Assembly (NCBI RefSeq): GCF_008801575.1
Contig: NZ_VZPL01000017.1
Location: 25,125 to 89,124, forward strand
Reading direction: 5' to 3'
Origin: Xanthomonas cissicola
GTDB taxonomy: Bacteria; Pseudomonadota; Gammaproteobacteria; Xanthomonadales; Xanthomonadaceae
DNA: 64,000 nt
Part shown: in pieces, positions 1-9,058 of the stretch
Position numbering within the stretch: the first letter of the stretch is position 1
Layout of the letters: the number at the start of each line of letters is the position of its first letter
The notes under the pieces: model-generated
Databases searched by the model: none
Told to the model about the DNA's origin: nothing
The model's input: the letters and a program-made list of their open reading frames with translations, nothing else
Made by a program: the position numbers and the translations under genes

Positions 1-829
1 TCCCACCAAGGGCTACGACAAGGTCACCAATTTCACCCTGGTGCCGACCGGCAAGAACAACAAGAACGTCAAGATCACCCAGGATTACAGCGTCAAGTAC
101 GGCTGGAACCTGTTTGGTCGCTATGCCGGTCTGTACGTCAGCCGCCACGTGGGCGACGACCTGAAGTTGGGTCTGTCGCGTCTGACGACCGCACTGGCCA
201 CCGTGCCGAACTTCGACTACCGCGCCGAGCTTGACGGCAAGCCGGTGTTGAGCGACCTCAAGATCGTCGATGTGCCGGCCGAGGACCTGTTGGTCGTCAC
301 CGCGGGCAACATCGATCGTGACAACGAGACGATCAAGAAGTCGATCAAGGACAACCAGGAGTGGATCAAGCGCGTGATGGATTCCAACGGCCTTGAGGCG
401 GTTGGTCCAGTGCGCATCGTGACCACCGACTTCGCTTCCGACAAGTACGCCTTCGACGTGGTGCAGCCGGTGCGCAAGCGCGCTGGTGGTGCTCCGAAGA
501 CCGACGCCAAGGCCGACGCCAAGAAGGACGACGCGGCTGCCGCGGCACCCGCCGATGCAACCCCGGTGGCTGCAACGGGCGAAGAGCTGAAGCTCAACAT
601 CCCGTCCGAAGCACCGGTGAAGTACCAGCGGGTTCCGGCGCACCGCTCGGCATTTGCGACCTACGCAGGCCATATGGCCGGCCTGGATGCAGTGCGTAAC
701 TCGCTGCGTGCCTGGGCTGCCACCAGCGGCATGGACGTGACCGATCGTCCGTACGAATCCTGGAAGGGTGGCGTGGACAAGTCGTTCACCCAGGACGGCA
801 CGTACGACGTCTACTGGGCCATCAAGTAA
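1..829 (+). CDS. SRPBCC/polyketide-cyclase family protein with C-terminal effector-binding domain (5' end missing)
   Basis: The reading frame is open from the first bases of the window, so the true start lies upstream; the GTG at 41 is internal. The visible N-terminal part (VKYGWNLFGRYAGLYV, then VGDDLKLGL) resembles the final amphipathic helix of SRPBCC/polyketide-cyclase domains. From about residue 75 the pattern fits a GyrI-like/AraC effector-binding fold (LVVTAGNIDRDN, later VPAHRSAFATYAGHM and a C-terminal DGTYDVYWAIK). The two parts of the GyrI-like domain are separated by a low-complexity Ala/Asp/Lys linker (about residues 148-180). Such two-domain proteins probably bind a small hydrophobic ligand; substrate unknown. 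A strong terminator follows 31 bp after the stop. Family call is by pattern recognition and moderately sure. Confidence 0.7.
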   Translation, partial: PTKGYDKVTNFTLVPTGKNNKNVKITQDYSVKYGWNLFGRYAGLYVSRHVGDDLKLGLSRLTTALATVPNFDYRAELDGKPVLSDLKIVDVPAEDLLVVTAGNIDRDNETIKKSIKDNQEWIKRVMDSNGLEAVGPVRIVTTDFASDKYAFDVVQPVRKRAGGAPKTDAKADAKKDDAAAAAPADATPVAATGEELKLNIPSEAPVKYQRVPAHRSAFATYAGHMAGLDAVRNSLRAWAATSGMDVTDRPYESWKGGVDKSFTQDGTYDVYWAIK

Positions 830-859
830 TCGTCCCACCACGATGAGCTGGTCCAGACG

Positions 860-893
860 AAAACGCGCCGCAGTCTTGCGGCGCGTTTTTTTT
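860..893 (+). terminator. Rho-independent terminator
   Basis: A perfect 13-bp stem (860-872 with 877-889, loop GTCT) is followed by a run of T. It ends the transcript of the SRPBCC-family gene. Confidence 0.9.
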
Positions 894-924
894 GCGCTCC
901 GGCGCTGTCACGGAAGTTGCCTGC

Positions 925-1296
925 ATGTCTTTGCTTGATCGTCGTAAGAAACATCCCTCGCTGCTGGCCTTCTGCGGCGGCCTGCTGGCGGCCATTGCCG
1001 TTGGTCTATCGGCCTATGCCTCGCACGGCGTTGCCGATGCGGTGATGCAGTCGCGGCTGCAGGTGGCGTCGTTGTATGCGTTCGGGCATGGCGCGGTCCT
1101 CACCGTGCTGGGCGCCACCGAAACGCGTGCGCTGGGCCGGGCGGGCTTGTACCTGCTGTTGCTCGGCACCTTGCTGTTTGCCGGCAGCCTGGCCGGGGGG
1201 GCGTTGCTGCAGTGGCCGACCACCCTGGCGCCGGTCGGCGGAGTTGGGCTGATGCTGGGCTGGGTGGTGCTGGCCATTGGTGCGTTGAGGCGCTGA
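925..1296 (+). CDS. DUF423 family small membrane protein
   Basis: A 123-residue protein with four predicted membrane segments (about residues 14-32, 45-62, 72-88 and 97-118). The sequence SAYASHGVADA near residue 30 and the small-residue-rich helices match DUF423 (YgdD-like) inner-membrane proteins, which are normally 110-130 residues; their function is unknown. I chose the ATG at 925 because an upstream TTG/CTG-type extension would add only terminator-derived sequence. The next gene starts 2 bp after the stop, so the two are probably cotranscribed. Confidence 0.75.
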   Translation: MSLLDRRKKHPSLLAFCGGLLAAIAVGLSAYASHGVADAVMQSRLQVASLYAFGHGAVLTVLGATETRALGRAGLYLLLLGTLLFAGSLAGGALLQWPTTLAPVGGVGLMLGWVVLAIGALRR

Positions 1297-1298
1297 GC

Positions 1299-1973
1299 AT
1301 GCCGCGCCATGCCCGCGGATTCGATGTGGAGGCTGCGTTCGCGCACGTGTCCCGGCGCGATCGCGCGCTGGGTGCGTGGATGAAGCGCATCAGCCCGATC
1401 GCCCCGCAACCGGGGTGGCACAAACCCTTCGACCCGGTGGATGCGCTGGCACGCGCCATCCTGTTTCAGCAACTCAGCGGCAAGGCGGCTTCGACCATCG
1501 TGGCGCGTGTGGAAGTGGCGATCGGCGCGCAGCGGCTGCATGCGGACACCCTCGGTCGTATCGACGATGCGGCGCTGCGTGCCTGCGGCGTTTCGGGTAA
1601 CAAGGCGCTGGCCCTGCGCGATCTGGCACGCCGCGAAAGCGAAGGCGAGATTCCCTCGCTGCGCAGGCTTGCCTTCATGGACGAGGAAGCCATCGTGCAG
1701 GCACTGGTGCCGGTGCGCGGCATCGGCCGCTGGACCGTGGAAATGATGCTGATGTTCCGCCTGGGCCGCCCGGATCTGCTGCCCATCGACGACCTGGGCG
1801 TGCGCAAAGGGGCGCAGCGCGTGGACAAGCAGGAGCAGATGCCCACCCCCAAGGAACTGGCCGTACGCGGCGAACGCTGGGGCCCGTACCGCACCTATGC
1901 CGCGTTCTATCTGTGGAAGATTGCCGACTTCAGCGTGGCGACCAAGGTGCCGACACCGCGTTCGCAGGAGTAG
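1299..1973 (+). CDS. AlkA-type DNA-3-methyladenine glycosylase
   Basis: A 224-residue HhH-GPD superfamily DNA glycosylase that would remove alkylated bases to start base-excision repair. The helix-hairpin-helix is visible as LVPVRGIGRWTVEM (about residues 136-149), followed by the aspartate-containing segment LPIDDLGVRKG (161-171), where the catalytic Asp of this family sits; the N-terminal part contains the family motif ILFQQLSGKAA (54-64). It lacks the N-terminal TBP-like domain of E. coli AlkA, so it is closer to the short Mag1-type enzymes. The start ATG lies 2 bp after the DUF423 stop, consistent with an operon. There is no Ada-type regulator nearby. Confidence 0.85.
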   Translation: MPRHARGFDVEAAFAHVSRRDRALGAWMKRISPIAPQPGWHKPFDPVDALARAILFQQLSGKAASTIVARVEVAIGAQRLHADTLGRIDDAALRACGVSGNKALALRDLARRESEGEIPSLRRLAFMDEEAIVQALVPVRGIGRWTVEMMLMFRLGRPDLLPIDDLGVRKGAQRVDKQEQMPTPKELAVRGERWGPYRTYAAFYLWKIADFSVATKVPTPRSQE

Positions 1974-2047
1974 GAGCTCGCACGCGGGGCAGATGCGGCG
2001 GGCGGTCGGGTCCAGCCGGGTTGCGTGGCGCATGAAGTTCGGCCGGC

Positions 2048-2845
2048 TCATCCCGCCGACCAACACCAATGCCACGGTTCGTAGACGATGCCGTGCGGGT
2101 TGTTGCGTGGGTAACTCAGGCGGTAGCCGAATGCGTGCGCGTTGCTGCACAACCAGGCGAATGCAGGCGTGGCTTCGAAGGACTCTTCGGCCGGCGGCTC
2201 GCCCGGTGTGCCCAGATCCAGTGCGTCGCCGCTGTGATGTTCGCTGAAACCCGGCGCTGCGTTGACCGTCAGGATCTGCTCCAGGGTGAGCCCGCGCGCG
2301 AACTTGCGCTCGAAGATGCCCAGTTGGTAGTCGTGGCTGCGGTAGCCGGAAATCGCATCGAGCACAATGTCTGCGCGCAGCGCAGCCGCGCGCATCTGTC
2401 GCCATGCGCGTGCAGCGCGGGCACTGAGCCACAGCGGGCGGCCGAAGCGATCGCGTCCGGCAAACTGCAGTGCGGCTGGTTCGGCCATCAACTGCAGGCC
2501 GGTCCGTTGCACGTAGTCGTCGGCGGCGAGCCCGAGCTGGCTCAGGCGGCGCTGCAATCCGTCGATCGGCAGCGTGGCGTCGTGTACCTGGCCGATGCGG
2601 CCGGTTGCGGTCTGCAGACGGTCCAATGCTTCGTCCAGGCCAGGCTCGCATGCCAGCCGCGGGATCAGCGGCATCAGACCCTGCGGAAGATGTGCAGCCA
2701 GATAGCGCCCATCGCGTTTGCGCCGCAATAGCCAGTCGGCCTGTGCCAGCACACGCGCATCCGCATTACCGCGCGCGCGCAGCAGATCGGCCGGCCACAG
2801 CTCGATCTCGCTGGTATTGAGGAGTACACGTTGAAGATGACGCAT
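2048..2845 (-). CDS. M15-family D-alanyl-D-alanine carboxypeptidase (VanY-like)
   Basis: A 265-residue peptidase of the M15B/VanY type, cleaving the terminal D-Ala of peptidoglycan stem peptides. The zinc site is complete: SEHHSGDALD at 201-210 fits S-x-H-x-x-G-x-A-x-D, and EPWHW at 256-260 supplies the general base Glu and the third zinc ligand. SGYRSHDYQ (166-174) is the usual substrate-side motif. The first 130 residues form an extra N-terminal domain of unknown role and carry no clear signal peptide, so export is uncertain. The gene is convergent with the upstream glycosylase and stands alone. Confidence 0.85.
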   Translation of the reverse strand: MRHLQRVLLNTSEIELWPADLLRARGNADARVLAQADWLLRRKRDGRYLAAHLPQGLMPLIPRLACEPGLDEALDRLQTATGRIGQVHDATLPIDGLQRRLSQLGLAADDYVQRTGLQLMAEPAALQFAGRDRFGRPLWLSARAARAWRQMRAAALRADIVLDAISGYRSHDYQLGIFERKFARGLTLEQILTVNAAPGFSEHHSGDALDLGTPGEPPAEESFEATPAFAWLCSNAHAFGYRLSYPRNNPHGIVYEPWHWCWSAG

Positions 2846-2972
2846 CTACGCAGCTTAGCCGTTGACGGGTGAGCGCTGCCAGTCCAGCCAGGCGCTGCGA
2901 CCCCGCGCCGACCCGGACCGGCGAACCGCTACAGCGGTGCGCAGTCGCGTCTGGATGATCGGCGGCGCATGG

Positions 2973-3155
2973 TCAATTTTCGGATTTTTCTTTTTCGCCC
3001 TGCGGCTTCGGTAGCCGGCCAGCCTTGCGTAACGCATCACGCAGCACGTATTCGATCTGCGCATTGAGGCTGCGCAATTCGTCGTCGGCCCAGCGCTGCA
3101 CGGCGGCCAACACATCGGCGTTGATACGCAGCGGGTAGGCTTTTTTTTCGCTCAT
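2973..3155 (-). CDS. Ribbon-helix-helix (Arc-type) DNA-binding protein
   Basis: A 60-residue basic protein. An N-terminal beta strand ([12 protein letters not shown], residues 5-16) is followed by two helices with the RHH spacing ([20 protein letters not shown]), then a charged tail rich in Lys and Glu. Arc/MetJ-fold dimers bind paired half-sites in operators. Its start codon overlaps the stop of the upstream membrane-protein gene (ATGA), so it is the last gene of the SPFH operon. The inverted repeat at 4493-4509 ahead of the operon is a plausible target; that link is inference. Confidence 0.8.
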   Translation of the reverse strand: MSEKKAYPLRINADVLAAVQRWADDELRSLNAQIEYVLRDALRKAGRLPKPQGEKEKSEN

Positions 3156-3436
3156 TTGCCGTCTCTGCGGCCGCCATGACGGCGCAGGTGCATCACCATC
3201 GACACGATCAACGCGTTGACGCCGACGAGCATGCCGATCACCACCGCATAGATGCCGGCGCGGTTGTCGCCAGCCCAGTACAGGCATGCGGCGCCGACCA
3301 GAATCACCAGGCTGATCAACGCCCAGCGCAGGCCCAGCCCGCGTGCGCGGTCGTCATCGTCGGCGCCGATGGACGCGGCGATGGCCAGCGCGGGCAAGCC
3401 GGAAAGCGCAACCACCAGGGGCACCATGATATTCAT
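3152..3436 (-). CDS. Small three-helix inner-membrane protein of the SPFH operon
   Basis: A 94-residue hydrophobic protein with three likely membrane segments: residues about 4-20, 38-55 and 61-80. A short acidic loop ([10 protein letters not shown]) follows the first, and a basic C-terminus ([13 protein letters not shown]) should face the cytoplasm. I used the ATG at 3436; an in-frame start at 3469 would add residues that look untranslated. No family is recognised. Its position between an SPFH protein and an RHH regulator, with a 4-nt overlap to the latter, suggests it works with the SPFH protein in the membrane. Confidence 0.7.
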   Translation of the reverse strand: MNIMVPLVVALSGLPALAIAASIGADDDDRARGLGLRWALISLVILVGAACLYWAGDNRAGIYAVVIGMLVGVNALIVSMVMHLRRHGGRRDGK

Positions 3437-3593
3437 CGGATCGATCTCGGAGTGGCTGACGCAACGCAAGCGGGTGGTCGCCAGGTGGACGTGGAGGGCG
3501 CGCCCACAAGCGCAGTGTACGAGTGGCGCATGCCGATGCCGAGCAGTGGCTGCGCCCGTCTGGCGGTGAGAGCAGGCGTCCTGTTGGCTGCCC

Positions 3594-4463
3594 TCAGTAC
3601 AACGAGCCGGCGTTGACTACCGGTTGGGTGCCGCGATCCGAGCACAACACGGTAAGCAGGTTGCTGACCATATGCGCCTTGCGCTCTTCGTCCAGCTCCA
3701 CCACGCCATTCTTCTGCAACTCCGACAGCGCCATTTCGACCATCCCCACTGCGCCGGCAACGATGCGCGAGCGTGCGGCAATCACGGCATTGGCCTGCTG
3801 GCGCTGCAGCATCGCCTGGGCGATTTCCGGCGCGTAGGCGAGGTGGCTGATGCGCGCCTCGATCACGTCCACGCCGGCCTGGGTCAGGCGCTCGTCCAGA
3901 TGCCGCTTGAGCTGCTCGCTGATTTCGGCCGGATGGCTGCGCAGCGAGATCTGGCCGTCTTCGTGCTGGTCGTACGGATAGCTGGTCGCCATCGCGCGCA
4001 GCGCCGCTTCGGACTGGATATGCACGAAGCTCTCGTAGTCGTCGACGTTGTAGACCGCTTCGGAGGCATCCAGTACCTGCCATACGATCACCGCAGCGAT
4101 TTCGATCGGGCTGCCATCCAGCTCGTTGACCTTGAGTCGTCCGCTTTCGAAATTGCGTACGCGCTGGCTGACGCGACGCTTGGCGTAGAACGGCACATTC
4201 CAGCGCAGGCCAGCGTCCTTGACGGTACCGACGTACTTGCCGAACAGGCTCAGCACCGCTGCCTGGTTGGGCTCCAACGTATACAGGCCGGCCAACATGA
4301 AAATACATGCCGCCACAACCAGCACCGCGGCGATGAACGCCCCTGGCGTGACGCTGGTGCCGGCCATCATCGTCAGTACGTACCAGGCGGCACCGAGGAG
4401 GCCGGCGCCTGCGACGAGGACGACAGGAATGCCGGGCAACGAACCGATCGGCTTCTCTTTCAT
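3594..4463 (-). CDS. SPFH/Band-7 (slipin/prohibitin-like) membrane protein
   Basis: A 289-residue protein with two N-terminal membrane segments (about 12-32 and 42-60), then a Band-7/SPFH domain starting at [20 protein letters not shown] and running to about residue 250, including [20 protein letters not shown] and the helical [21 protein letters not shown] proteins form ring oligomers that organise membrane microdomains or regulate proteases. The start ATG has AAGGA nine bases upstream. It is the first gene of a minus-strand operon with a small membrane protein and an RHH regulator; 157 bp without a gene separates it from the second gene. Confidence 0.88.
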   Translation of the reverse strand: MKEKPIGSLPGIPVVLVAGAGLLGAAWYVLTMMAGTSVTPGAFIAAVLVVAACIFMLAGLYTLEPNQAAVLSLFGKYVGTVKDAGLRWNVPFYAKRRVSQRVRNFESGRLKVNELDGSPIEIAAVIVWQVLDASEAVYNVDDYESFVHIQSEAALRAMATSYPYDQHEDGQISLRSHPAEISEQLKRHLDERLTQAGVDVIEARISHLAYAPEIAQAMLQRQQANAVIAARSRIVAGAVGMVEMALSELQKNGVVELDEERKAHMVSNLLTVLCSDRGTQPVVNAGSLY

Positions 4464-4492
4464 GAGCGCGAGTCCTTGTGGAGTGGTACAAA

Positions 4493-4509
4493 GATATCAA
4501 TGTGATATC
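4493..4509. promoter_or_regulatory. Inverted repeat GATATCA-N3-TGATATC, candidate operator of the SPFH operon
   Basis: A perfect 7-bp inverted repeat with a 3-bp spacer lies 30 bp upstream of the SPFH start codon. The same half-site is also present as a direct repeat (4493-4499 and 4504-4510) with an 11-bp period, the geometry RHH dimers of dimers often use. It lies between the SPFH gene and divergent purT. Function is inferred from position and from the RHH gene in the operon. Confidence 0.55.
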
Positions 4510-4552
4510 AGTTAAACAATGGCCGTTCGTCGGAGTGGGAGCGGGCAACCGT

Positions 4553-4558
4553 TAGAAT
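4553..4558 (+). promoter_or_regulatory. Candidate -10 box (TAGAAT) of purT
   Basis: TAGAAT sits 30 bp ahead of the purT start codon and would give a leader of about 23 nt. No good -35 hexamer is visible at the usual spacing. The same hexamer appears ahead of rplU and ispH in this window. Confidence 0.4.
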
Positions 4559-4587
4559 GGCGGCCCCTCTCGCTCTGGACCGCGCTC

Positions 4588-5790
4588 ATGACCACTCTCG
4601 GCACGCCGTTATCGCCTTCCGCCACCCGCGTGCTGTTGTTGGGCTCGGGCGAACTGGGCAAGGAAGTGGCGATCGAGCTGCAGCGTTTCGGTGTGGAAGT
4701 GATCGCGGCCGACCGCTATGCCAATGCACCGGCGATGCAGGTGGCGCACCGCTCGCACGTGCTGGACATGCTCGACCCCATTGCGTTGCGCACGCTGATC
4801 GCCAATGAGCGGCCGCATCTGATCGTGCCGGAGATCGAAGCGATCCATACCGAAACCCTGGTGGCGCTGGAACGCGAGCAAGGCCAGAAGGTCATCCCGA
4901 CGGCGCGTGCCGCGCGCCTGACCATGGACCGCGAAGGCATTCGCCGCCTGGCAGCCGAAACGCTGGGCCTGCCGACCTCGCCGTATCGCTTTGTCGATAC
5001 CGTCGAGGAGTATCGCGATGCAATTGCCGCGGTGGGCTTGCCATGCGTGGTCAAGCCGGTGATGTCGTCCTCGGGCAAGGGCCAGAGCACCCTGCGCAGC
5101 GAGGCCGATATCGATGCGGCATGGGAATATGCGCAGACCGGTGGACGTGCCGGTGCCGGTCGCTGCATCGTCGAAGGCTTCATCGATTTCGATTACGAAA
5201 TTACCTTGCTCACCGTGCGCCATGCCGGCGGCACCTCGTACTGCGATCCCATCGGGCATTGGCAGCAGGACGGCGACTACCGCGAAAGCTGGCAGCCGCA
5301 GCCGATGTCGGCCGCTGCGTTGCGCCGCTCGCAGCAGATCGCCAAGGCCATCACCGACGATCTCGGCGGCCGGGGCCTGTTCGGTGTGGAGTTGTTCGTC
5401 AAGGGCGACGAGGTGTGGTTCAGCGAAGTCTCGCCGCGCCCGCACGACACCGGCCTGGTCACGCTGGTCTCGCAGGAACTGAGCGAATTCGCGCTGCATG
5501 CCCGCGCCATTCTCGGCCTGCCGGTGGGCGCGCAGGACGGCGGCGTGATCCGTCAGGCCGGCCCTTCGGCATCGTGCGCGTTGCTGGCGCACGGCAATGG
5601 CGTGCCGGTGTTCGACAACGTGGCCGAAGCACTGCGGGACCCAGACACCGCACTGCGCCTGTTCGGCAAGCCCCGCGTGGACGGCCATCGCCGCGTCGGC
5701 GTCACCCTGGCGCGCGCGGACAGCGTCGATGCTGCGCGTGAGAAGGCGCGCGTCGCCGCCGCGGCGTTGACGATCCAACTGCAGGCCTGA
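4588..5790 (+). CDS. purT: Formate-dependent phosphoribosylglycinamide formyltransferase
   Basis: A 400-residue ATP-grasp enzyme (E. coli PurT is 392) that forms formyl-GAR from GAR, formate and ATP in de novo purine synthesis. The N-terminal nucleotide fold begins [12 protein letters not shown] (15-26); the ATP-grasp loop is [14 protein letters not shown] (154-167); the metal-binding stretch is [12 protein letters not shown] near residue 280. I chose the ATG at 4588 because homology begins immediately after it, and the upstream extension contains the promoter. It is monocistronic and divergent from the SPFH operon. Confidence 0.97.
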   Translation: MTTLGTPLSPSATRVLLLGSGELGKEVAIELQRFGVEVIAADRYANAPAMQVAHRSHVLDMLDPIALRTLIANERPHLIVPEIEAIHTETLVALEREQGQKVIPTARAARLTMDREGIRRLAAETLGLPTSPYRFVDTVEEYRDAIAAVGLPCVVKPVMSSSGKGQSTLRSEADIDAAWEYAQTGGRAGAGRCIVEGFIDFDYEITLLTVRHAGGTSYCDPIGHWQQDGDYRESWQPQPMSAAALRRSQQIAKAITDDLGGRGLFGVELFVKGDEVWFSEVSPRPHDTGLVTLVSQELSEFALHARAILGLPVGAQDGGVIRQAGPSASCALLAHGNGVPVFDNVAEALRDPDTALRLFGKPRVDGHRRVGVTLARADSVDAAREKARVAAAALTIQLQA

Positions 5791-6055
5791 GCGGCGTACG
5801 GCAGACGCAATGCAGCGCATCGCTGCATTGCGTCGACGCGCCAGGGGCGCTCGGGATTTATGCGCACGTCTTCTCGACGCTGCCCGACGCGGGTGATTGA
5901 TCACACCTGGTGACGCCACGCCATCCGTCACCGCAAGCAGCACTGCGCCTGGCTAGCTGCTCGTGCGCGGATCTTTTTCCAAGCCAGGTGTCGATACCGC
6001 AAACGGGCAAGGAACTCGCTGTTCCGAAGCCCCAACCCAACTCCTCAATCCCCCG

Positions 6056-7285
6056 CTATTCAGCCAGGTCGATCCACACCGCATGATGGTCGCTGCCATC
6101 GGCGATCACCGCTTCCGGCGCGTTGCTGGCCGGCCAGAAAATGCCGCTGCCGATCAGGGTGAACTGGCGCGACGGCAGCACGTAGTCCAGGCGCATGGTG
6201 CCTGCCTGCGGGCCGAAGTCGCCGGTGACCTGATGCGGGTCGCCGCTGTGGGCGATGCCCAGCGCGGCGTATTCGGCGGTTTTTTCCGGGCCGCCATCGC
6301 TGTGCGGTGTGGGGTACTGCAGCACGCGCGGGTGATGGATCAAGGCGCGGATCGCCTCATGGCGGCCGGCACCATCGACCGGGTCGTTGTTCAGATCGCC
6401 CAGGATGACGAAGCGCGCATCGGCAGCCAGGCCGCCGCAACCGCCCTTGTCGTCGCAGAGCCAGCGTTGGCTGTCGGGTGCGTTGTCCAGGTACGCGCGC
6501 CACAGCTGCAGTTCGTCGTGGTTGCGCGCGGCTTTGCGTTTCTCGGCACCGTCGAATACGGGCGGGGTAGGGTGCGACACCAGCGCATGCACCACACCCA
6601 ACGGCGTGCGCACCGGCACATCCCAATGCGATTTGGACGACAGCCGCAGCTGCGCCCAGATGGCATCGCTGTAGTACGACGTCTTGCTGGCCGGATCGAT
6701 CGGCCGCAGTGCGCCAGGTAGCGCGCTCCACTTCAGCAGCTGGAAGCTCCGCACTGCCTGCGCATCGATCGGGTAACGCGACAACACCAGCATGCCGTAC
6801 TGGCCGGGATGCAGCCCATAGCCCCACGCGTCGTTGCCACGCGCGCGTCCTTCGCCTCCGGCGCTGCCGTTGTTGTCCAGATCCAGGCCGCTCGGCACGC
6901 CGGTATTGACCGATGCCAGATAGCGGTACGGATACCGCAACGCCTCGCCGCCGCCCGGCTGGGCCACCTGCAGATAACGTTGCTGGAACAGGTCGGCAGC
7001 GCGGTGTTCCGGGTCGAAGTCGAATTCGTTCAGCAGCACCAGATCCGGGCGCACGCGCTGCAGTACCGCAGCGATCTTGCGCGCATGCGCGCTATCGCCC
7101 TGCAGCTCGCGAATCAGGCCGCCGGCCTCGTCCGAATACAGCGAGGTGTTGTAGGTGGCGATGCGCAGCTGTGCCGCGGCCGGCCGGGCGGCGAGGGTGT
7201 CGGTCTGCATCTTGGGCGAGGGCGCGGGGTGGGCGCAGGCCGCGCACAAGGCGGTCAGCGCGAGCAGCAGGAGAGGTTTGATCAT
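6056..7285 (-). CDS. Exported endonuclease/exonuclease/phosphatase family protein
   Basis: A 409-residue EEP-superfamily hydrolase (DNase I/sphingomyelinase/phosphatase fold). Fold motifs are visible in order: RIATYN near residue 42, LNEFDFD near 85 (metal-binding Glu), VILGDLNNDP near 310 and DGSDHHAVWIDL at the C-terminus (catalytic Asp-His). A 22-residue hydrophobic N-terminus ending LCAACAHP is either a signal peptide or a lipoprotein signal with a weak lipobox. Substrate cannot be told; exported phosphatase or nuclease are both possible. The ATG at 7285 is preferred over one 99 bp upstream because the signal peptide starts there. Confidence 0.85.
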   Translation of the reverse strand: MIKPLLLLALTALCAACAHPAPSPKMQTDTLAARPAAAQLRIATYNTSLYSDEAGGLIRELQGDSAHARKIAAVLQRVRPDLVLLNEFDFDPEHRAADLFQQRYLQVAQPGGGEALRYPYRYLASVNTGVPSGLDLDNNGSAGGEGRARGNDAWGYGLHPGQYGMLVLSRYPIDAQAVRSFQLLKWSALPGALRPIDPASKTSYYSDAIWAQLRLSSKSHWDVPVRTPLGVVHALVSHPTPPVFDGAEKRKAARNHDELQLWRAYLDNAPDSQRWLCDDKGGCGGLAADARFVILGDLNNDPVDGAGRHEAIRALIHHPRVLQYPTPHSDGGPEKTAEYAALGIAHSGDPHQVTGDFGPQAGTMRLDYVLPSRQFTLIGSGIFWPASNAPEAVIADGSDHHAVWIDLAE

Positions 7286-7337
7286 TGCCAGATTCTCGCA
7301 TGCGGGATGCGACACGCCGATGTCGCAATCCGGCGGT

Positions 7338-8093
7338 TCAGTCGACCGATGCGTGGGCGGGCAAGCCGCGCCAGTGGCGACCATCGTAGGCTTCCAGTGC
7401 GCTGAAGCGGCGCTTGTAGTTCATCTTCGCGTGGCCATCGATCCAGTACCCCAGATATAGGTGCGCGCGTCGCTCGCGTTGCGCCCACTGGATCTGCTGC
7501 AGGATCGCGAACGTGCCCAGGCTGCGCGCTGCCGCCTCCGGCGCGTAGAACGTGTACACCGCCGACAACGCATGCTCGGTGACATCGGTCACTGCGACCG
7601 CCAGCAGCCGGCCGGGCAGGTGCGCGATGGCCGGTTCGCGAATCTCCAGAAAGCGTCCGTGCGACCAGCCGCCGATCAGGAACTGGTCGAATTCGGTGGC
7701 GCCATGTTGGTCCATGCCGCCGCCGGGATGCCGGTGCTTGAGGTACTGGCGATAGAGCGCCAGTTGTTCGTCGGTGCGCTCGGCGGCTACCACGCGCACC
7801 ACCAGATCCCGGTTACGCGCCAGGCAACGGCGTTGGCTGCGGTCCGGGTGAAACGCATCCACCGCGATGCGTACCGGCACACAGGCACGGCACCGTTCGC
7901 AGTGCGGCCGGTAGACCAGATCGCCGGAGCGACGGAAGCCCCATGCCAGCGCTTGCGGATAGATCGCCCCCAGGCGCGGATCGTGCGGATCCAGCACCAG
8001 ATCGCGCGCCTGCCGGTCGGACCAATAGCCACAGGCATGCTCGCCGGTCTGGAACAGGCGCAGGTCGTCGTGGGTGTCGGCATGGATGGCCAT
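7338..8093 (-). CDS. bpt: Aspartate/glutamate leucyltransferase (leucyl-tRNA-protein transferase)
   Basis: A 251-residue enzyme of the bacterial Bpt/Ate1-related family, which attaches Leu from leucyl-tRNA to N-terminal Asp or Glu and so marks proteins for ClpS-ClpAP. Diagnostic features are the N-terminal HACGYW near residue 20, the Cys-rich motif [14 protein letters not shown] (about 62-75), and the GNAT-like C-terminal half with [18 protein letters not shown]. Start at 8093 is chosen because homology begins at [15 protein letters not shown]; a longer open frame upstream looks non-coding. It is separated from the EEP gene by 52 bp on the same strand. Confidence 0.93.
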   Translation of the reverse strand: MAIHADTHDDLRLFQTGEHACGYWSDRQARDLVLDPHDPRLGAIYPQALAWGFRRSGDLVYRPHCERCRACVPVRIAVDAFHPDRSQRRCLARNRDLVVRVVAAERTDEQLALYRQYLKHRHPGGGMDQHGATEFDQFLIGGWSHGRFLEIREPAIAHLPGRLLAVAVTDVTEHALSAVYTFYAPEAAARSLGTFAILQQIQWAQRERRAHLYLGYWIDGHAKMNYKRRFSALEAYDGRHWRGLPAHASVD

Positions 8094-8291
8094 GGCCGAA
8101 GGATAGCGCCTGCGCGTCGCATCAGCGGCGACTGTCCGCCGGATGAATACGTCCGGCCTGGACGTCAACGCGCGCATCGATGGCTCGTTGATGGGGGTGT
8201 TGGTGGCAGCGCACGGGCGATCCGAACGCACCACCCACGCGATGCGGCCCATGCAGGGCCGCGTGTGGTTCCTATCTTCCAGGAGTGTCTC

Positions 8292-8891
8292 ATGACGTCA
8301 CGCAAACCCTTTCTCGCCCTGGCCGTGCTGGCCGCGCTGTCCACCGGCACCGCGTTCGCCGCCACCGTGCCGGCTCCCGGCGATGCGCCGCGGCCTGCCA
8401 AACTCGACAAGAACGGCGATGGCGTGATCGACCGCAGCGAAGCGGCCGCCGATCCGACGCTGGCCGCGCAGTTCGATACGCTGGACACCAACAAGGACGG
8501 CAAGCTGTCGCGCGACGAGCGCCCGCATCATCGTGGCCCGGGTCGCGATGGGCGCGGCGCACGCGCCGAATGGATGGCCAAGCTCGATACCAACAAGGAT
8601 GGCCGTATCAGCCGCGAAGAAGCCAAGGCCGACCCCAAATTCGCTGCGCGCTTCGACCAGATGGATCTCAACAAGGACGGCTTCGTCGACCGTGCCGACC
8701 GTGAATTGCGCATGCAGCAGCATCGCGATGCGTGGTTCGCCAAGGCCGACACCGACAAGGACGGCAAGTTGAGCAAGGCCGAGTTCGATGCCGCATCCAA
8801 GTGGCGTGGCGGGCACGGGCCGGGCGGGATGGGCAGGCACGGCGACGATGGCAAGCCGTCACCGGCAACCGCACCTGCGACCAACCGCTGA
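8292..8891 (+). CDS. Secreted EF-hand calcium-binding protein
   Basis: A 199-residue protein with a signal peptide (cleavage after AFA, about residue 23). Five 12-residue EF-hand loops are visible at 39-50, 65-76, 99-110, 125-136 and 153-164, all starting with Asp and containing the central DG or NKDG; four end in Glu and the fourth ends in Asp. The C-terminus is Gly/His/Pro-rich and disordered. AGGAG lies 6 bp before the ATG. Such proteins bind Ca2+ in the periplasm or outside the cell; no partner is suggested by the neighbours. Confidence 0.85.
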   Translation: MTSRKPFLALAVLAALSTGTAFAATVPAPGDAPRPAKLDKNGDGVIDRSEAAADPTLAAQFDTLDTNKDGKLSRDERPHHRGPGRDGRGARAEWMAKLDTNKDGRISREEAKADPKFAARFDQMDLNKDGFVDRADRELRMQQHRDAWFAKADTDKDGKLSKAEFDAASKWRGGHGPGGMGRHGDDGKPSPATAPATNR

Positions 8892-8994
8892 GGCATCGCC
8901 GACCGCGGCGCTCGTTGCGCATTGGCGAGTGCCGCTCGGGTGAGCGGTGAGTTCACCTAGCTGTTTGCAGTACGTAACAAGGCGCCGATCGACC

Positions 8995-9021
8995 GCGCCC
9001 TTCCGCCTGGCGGGAGGGCGC
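8995..9021. terminator. Hairpin between convergent genes, candidate terminator
   Basis: GCGCCC-TTCCGCC pairs with GGCGGGAGGGCGC (one G-T wobble). The T-tract is weak (TTGCGTTTG), so termination is plausible but not certain. It lies between the EF-hand gene and the convergent secreted-protein gene. Confidence 0.45.
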
Positions 9022-9058
9022 TTGCGTTTGGGACAGACGCTGAGTGCGGGTACAGCGC

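Noticed and set aside
1014..2651. A 545-residue open frame on the minus strand
   Set aside because: It is a GC-rich shadow of the glycosylase and M15 peptidase genes; it is Arg/Pro/Ala-rich and has no family pattern.
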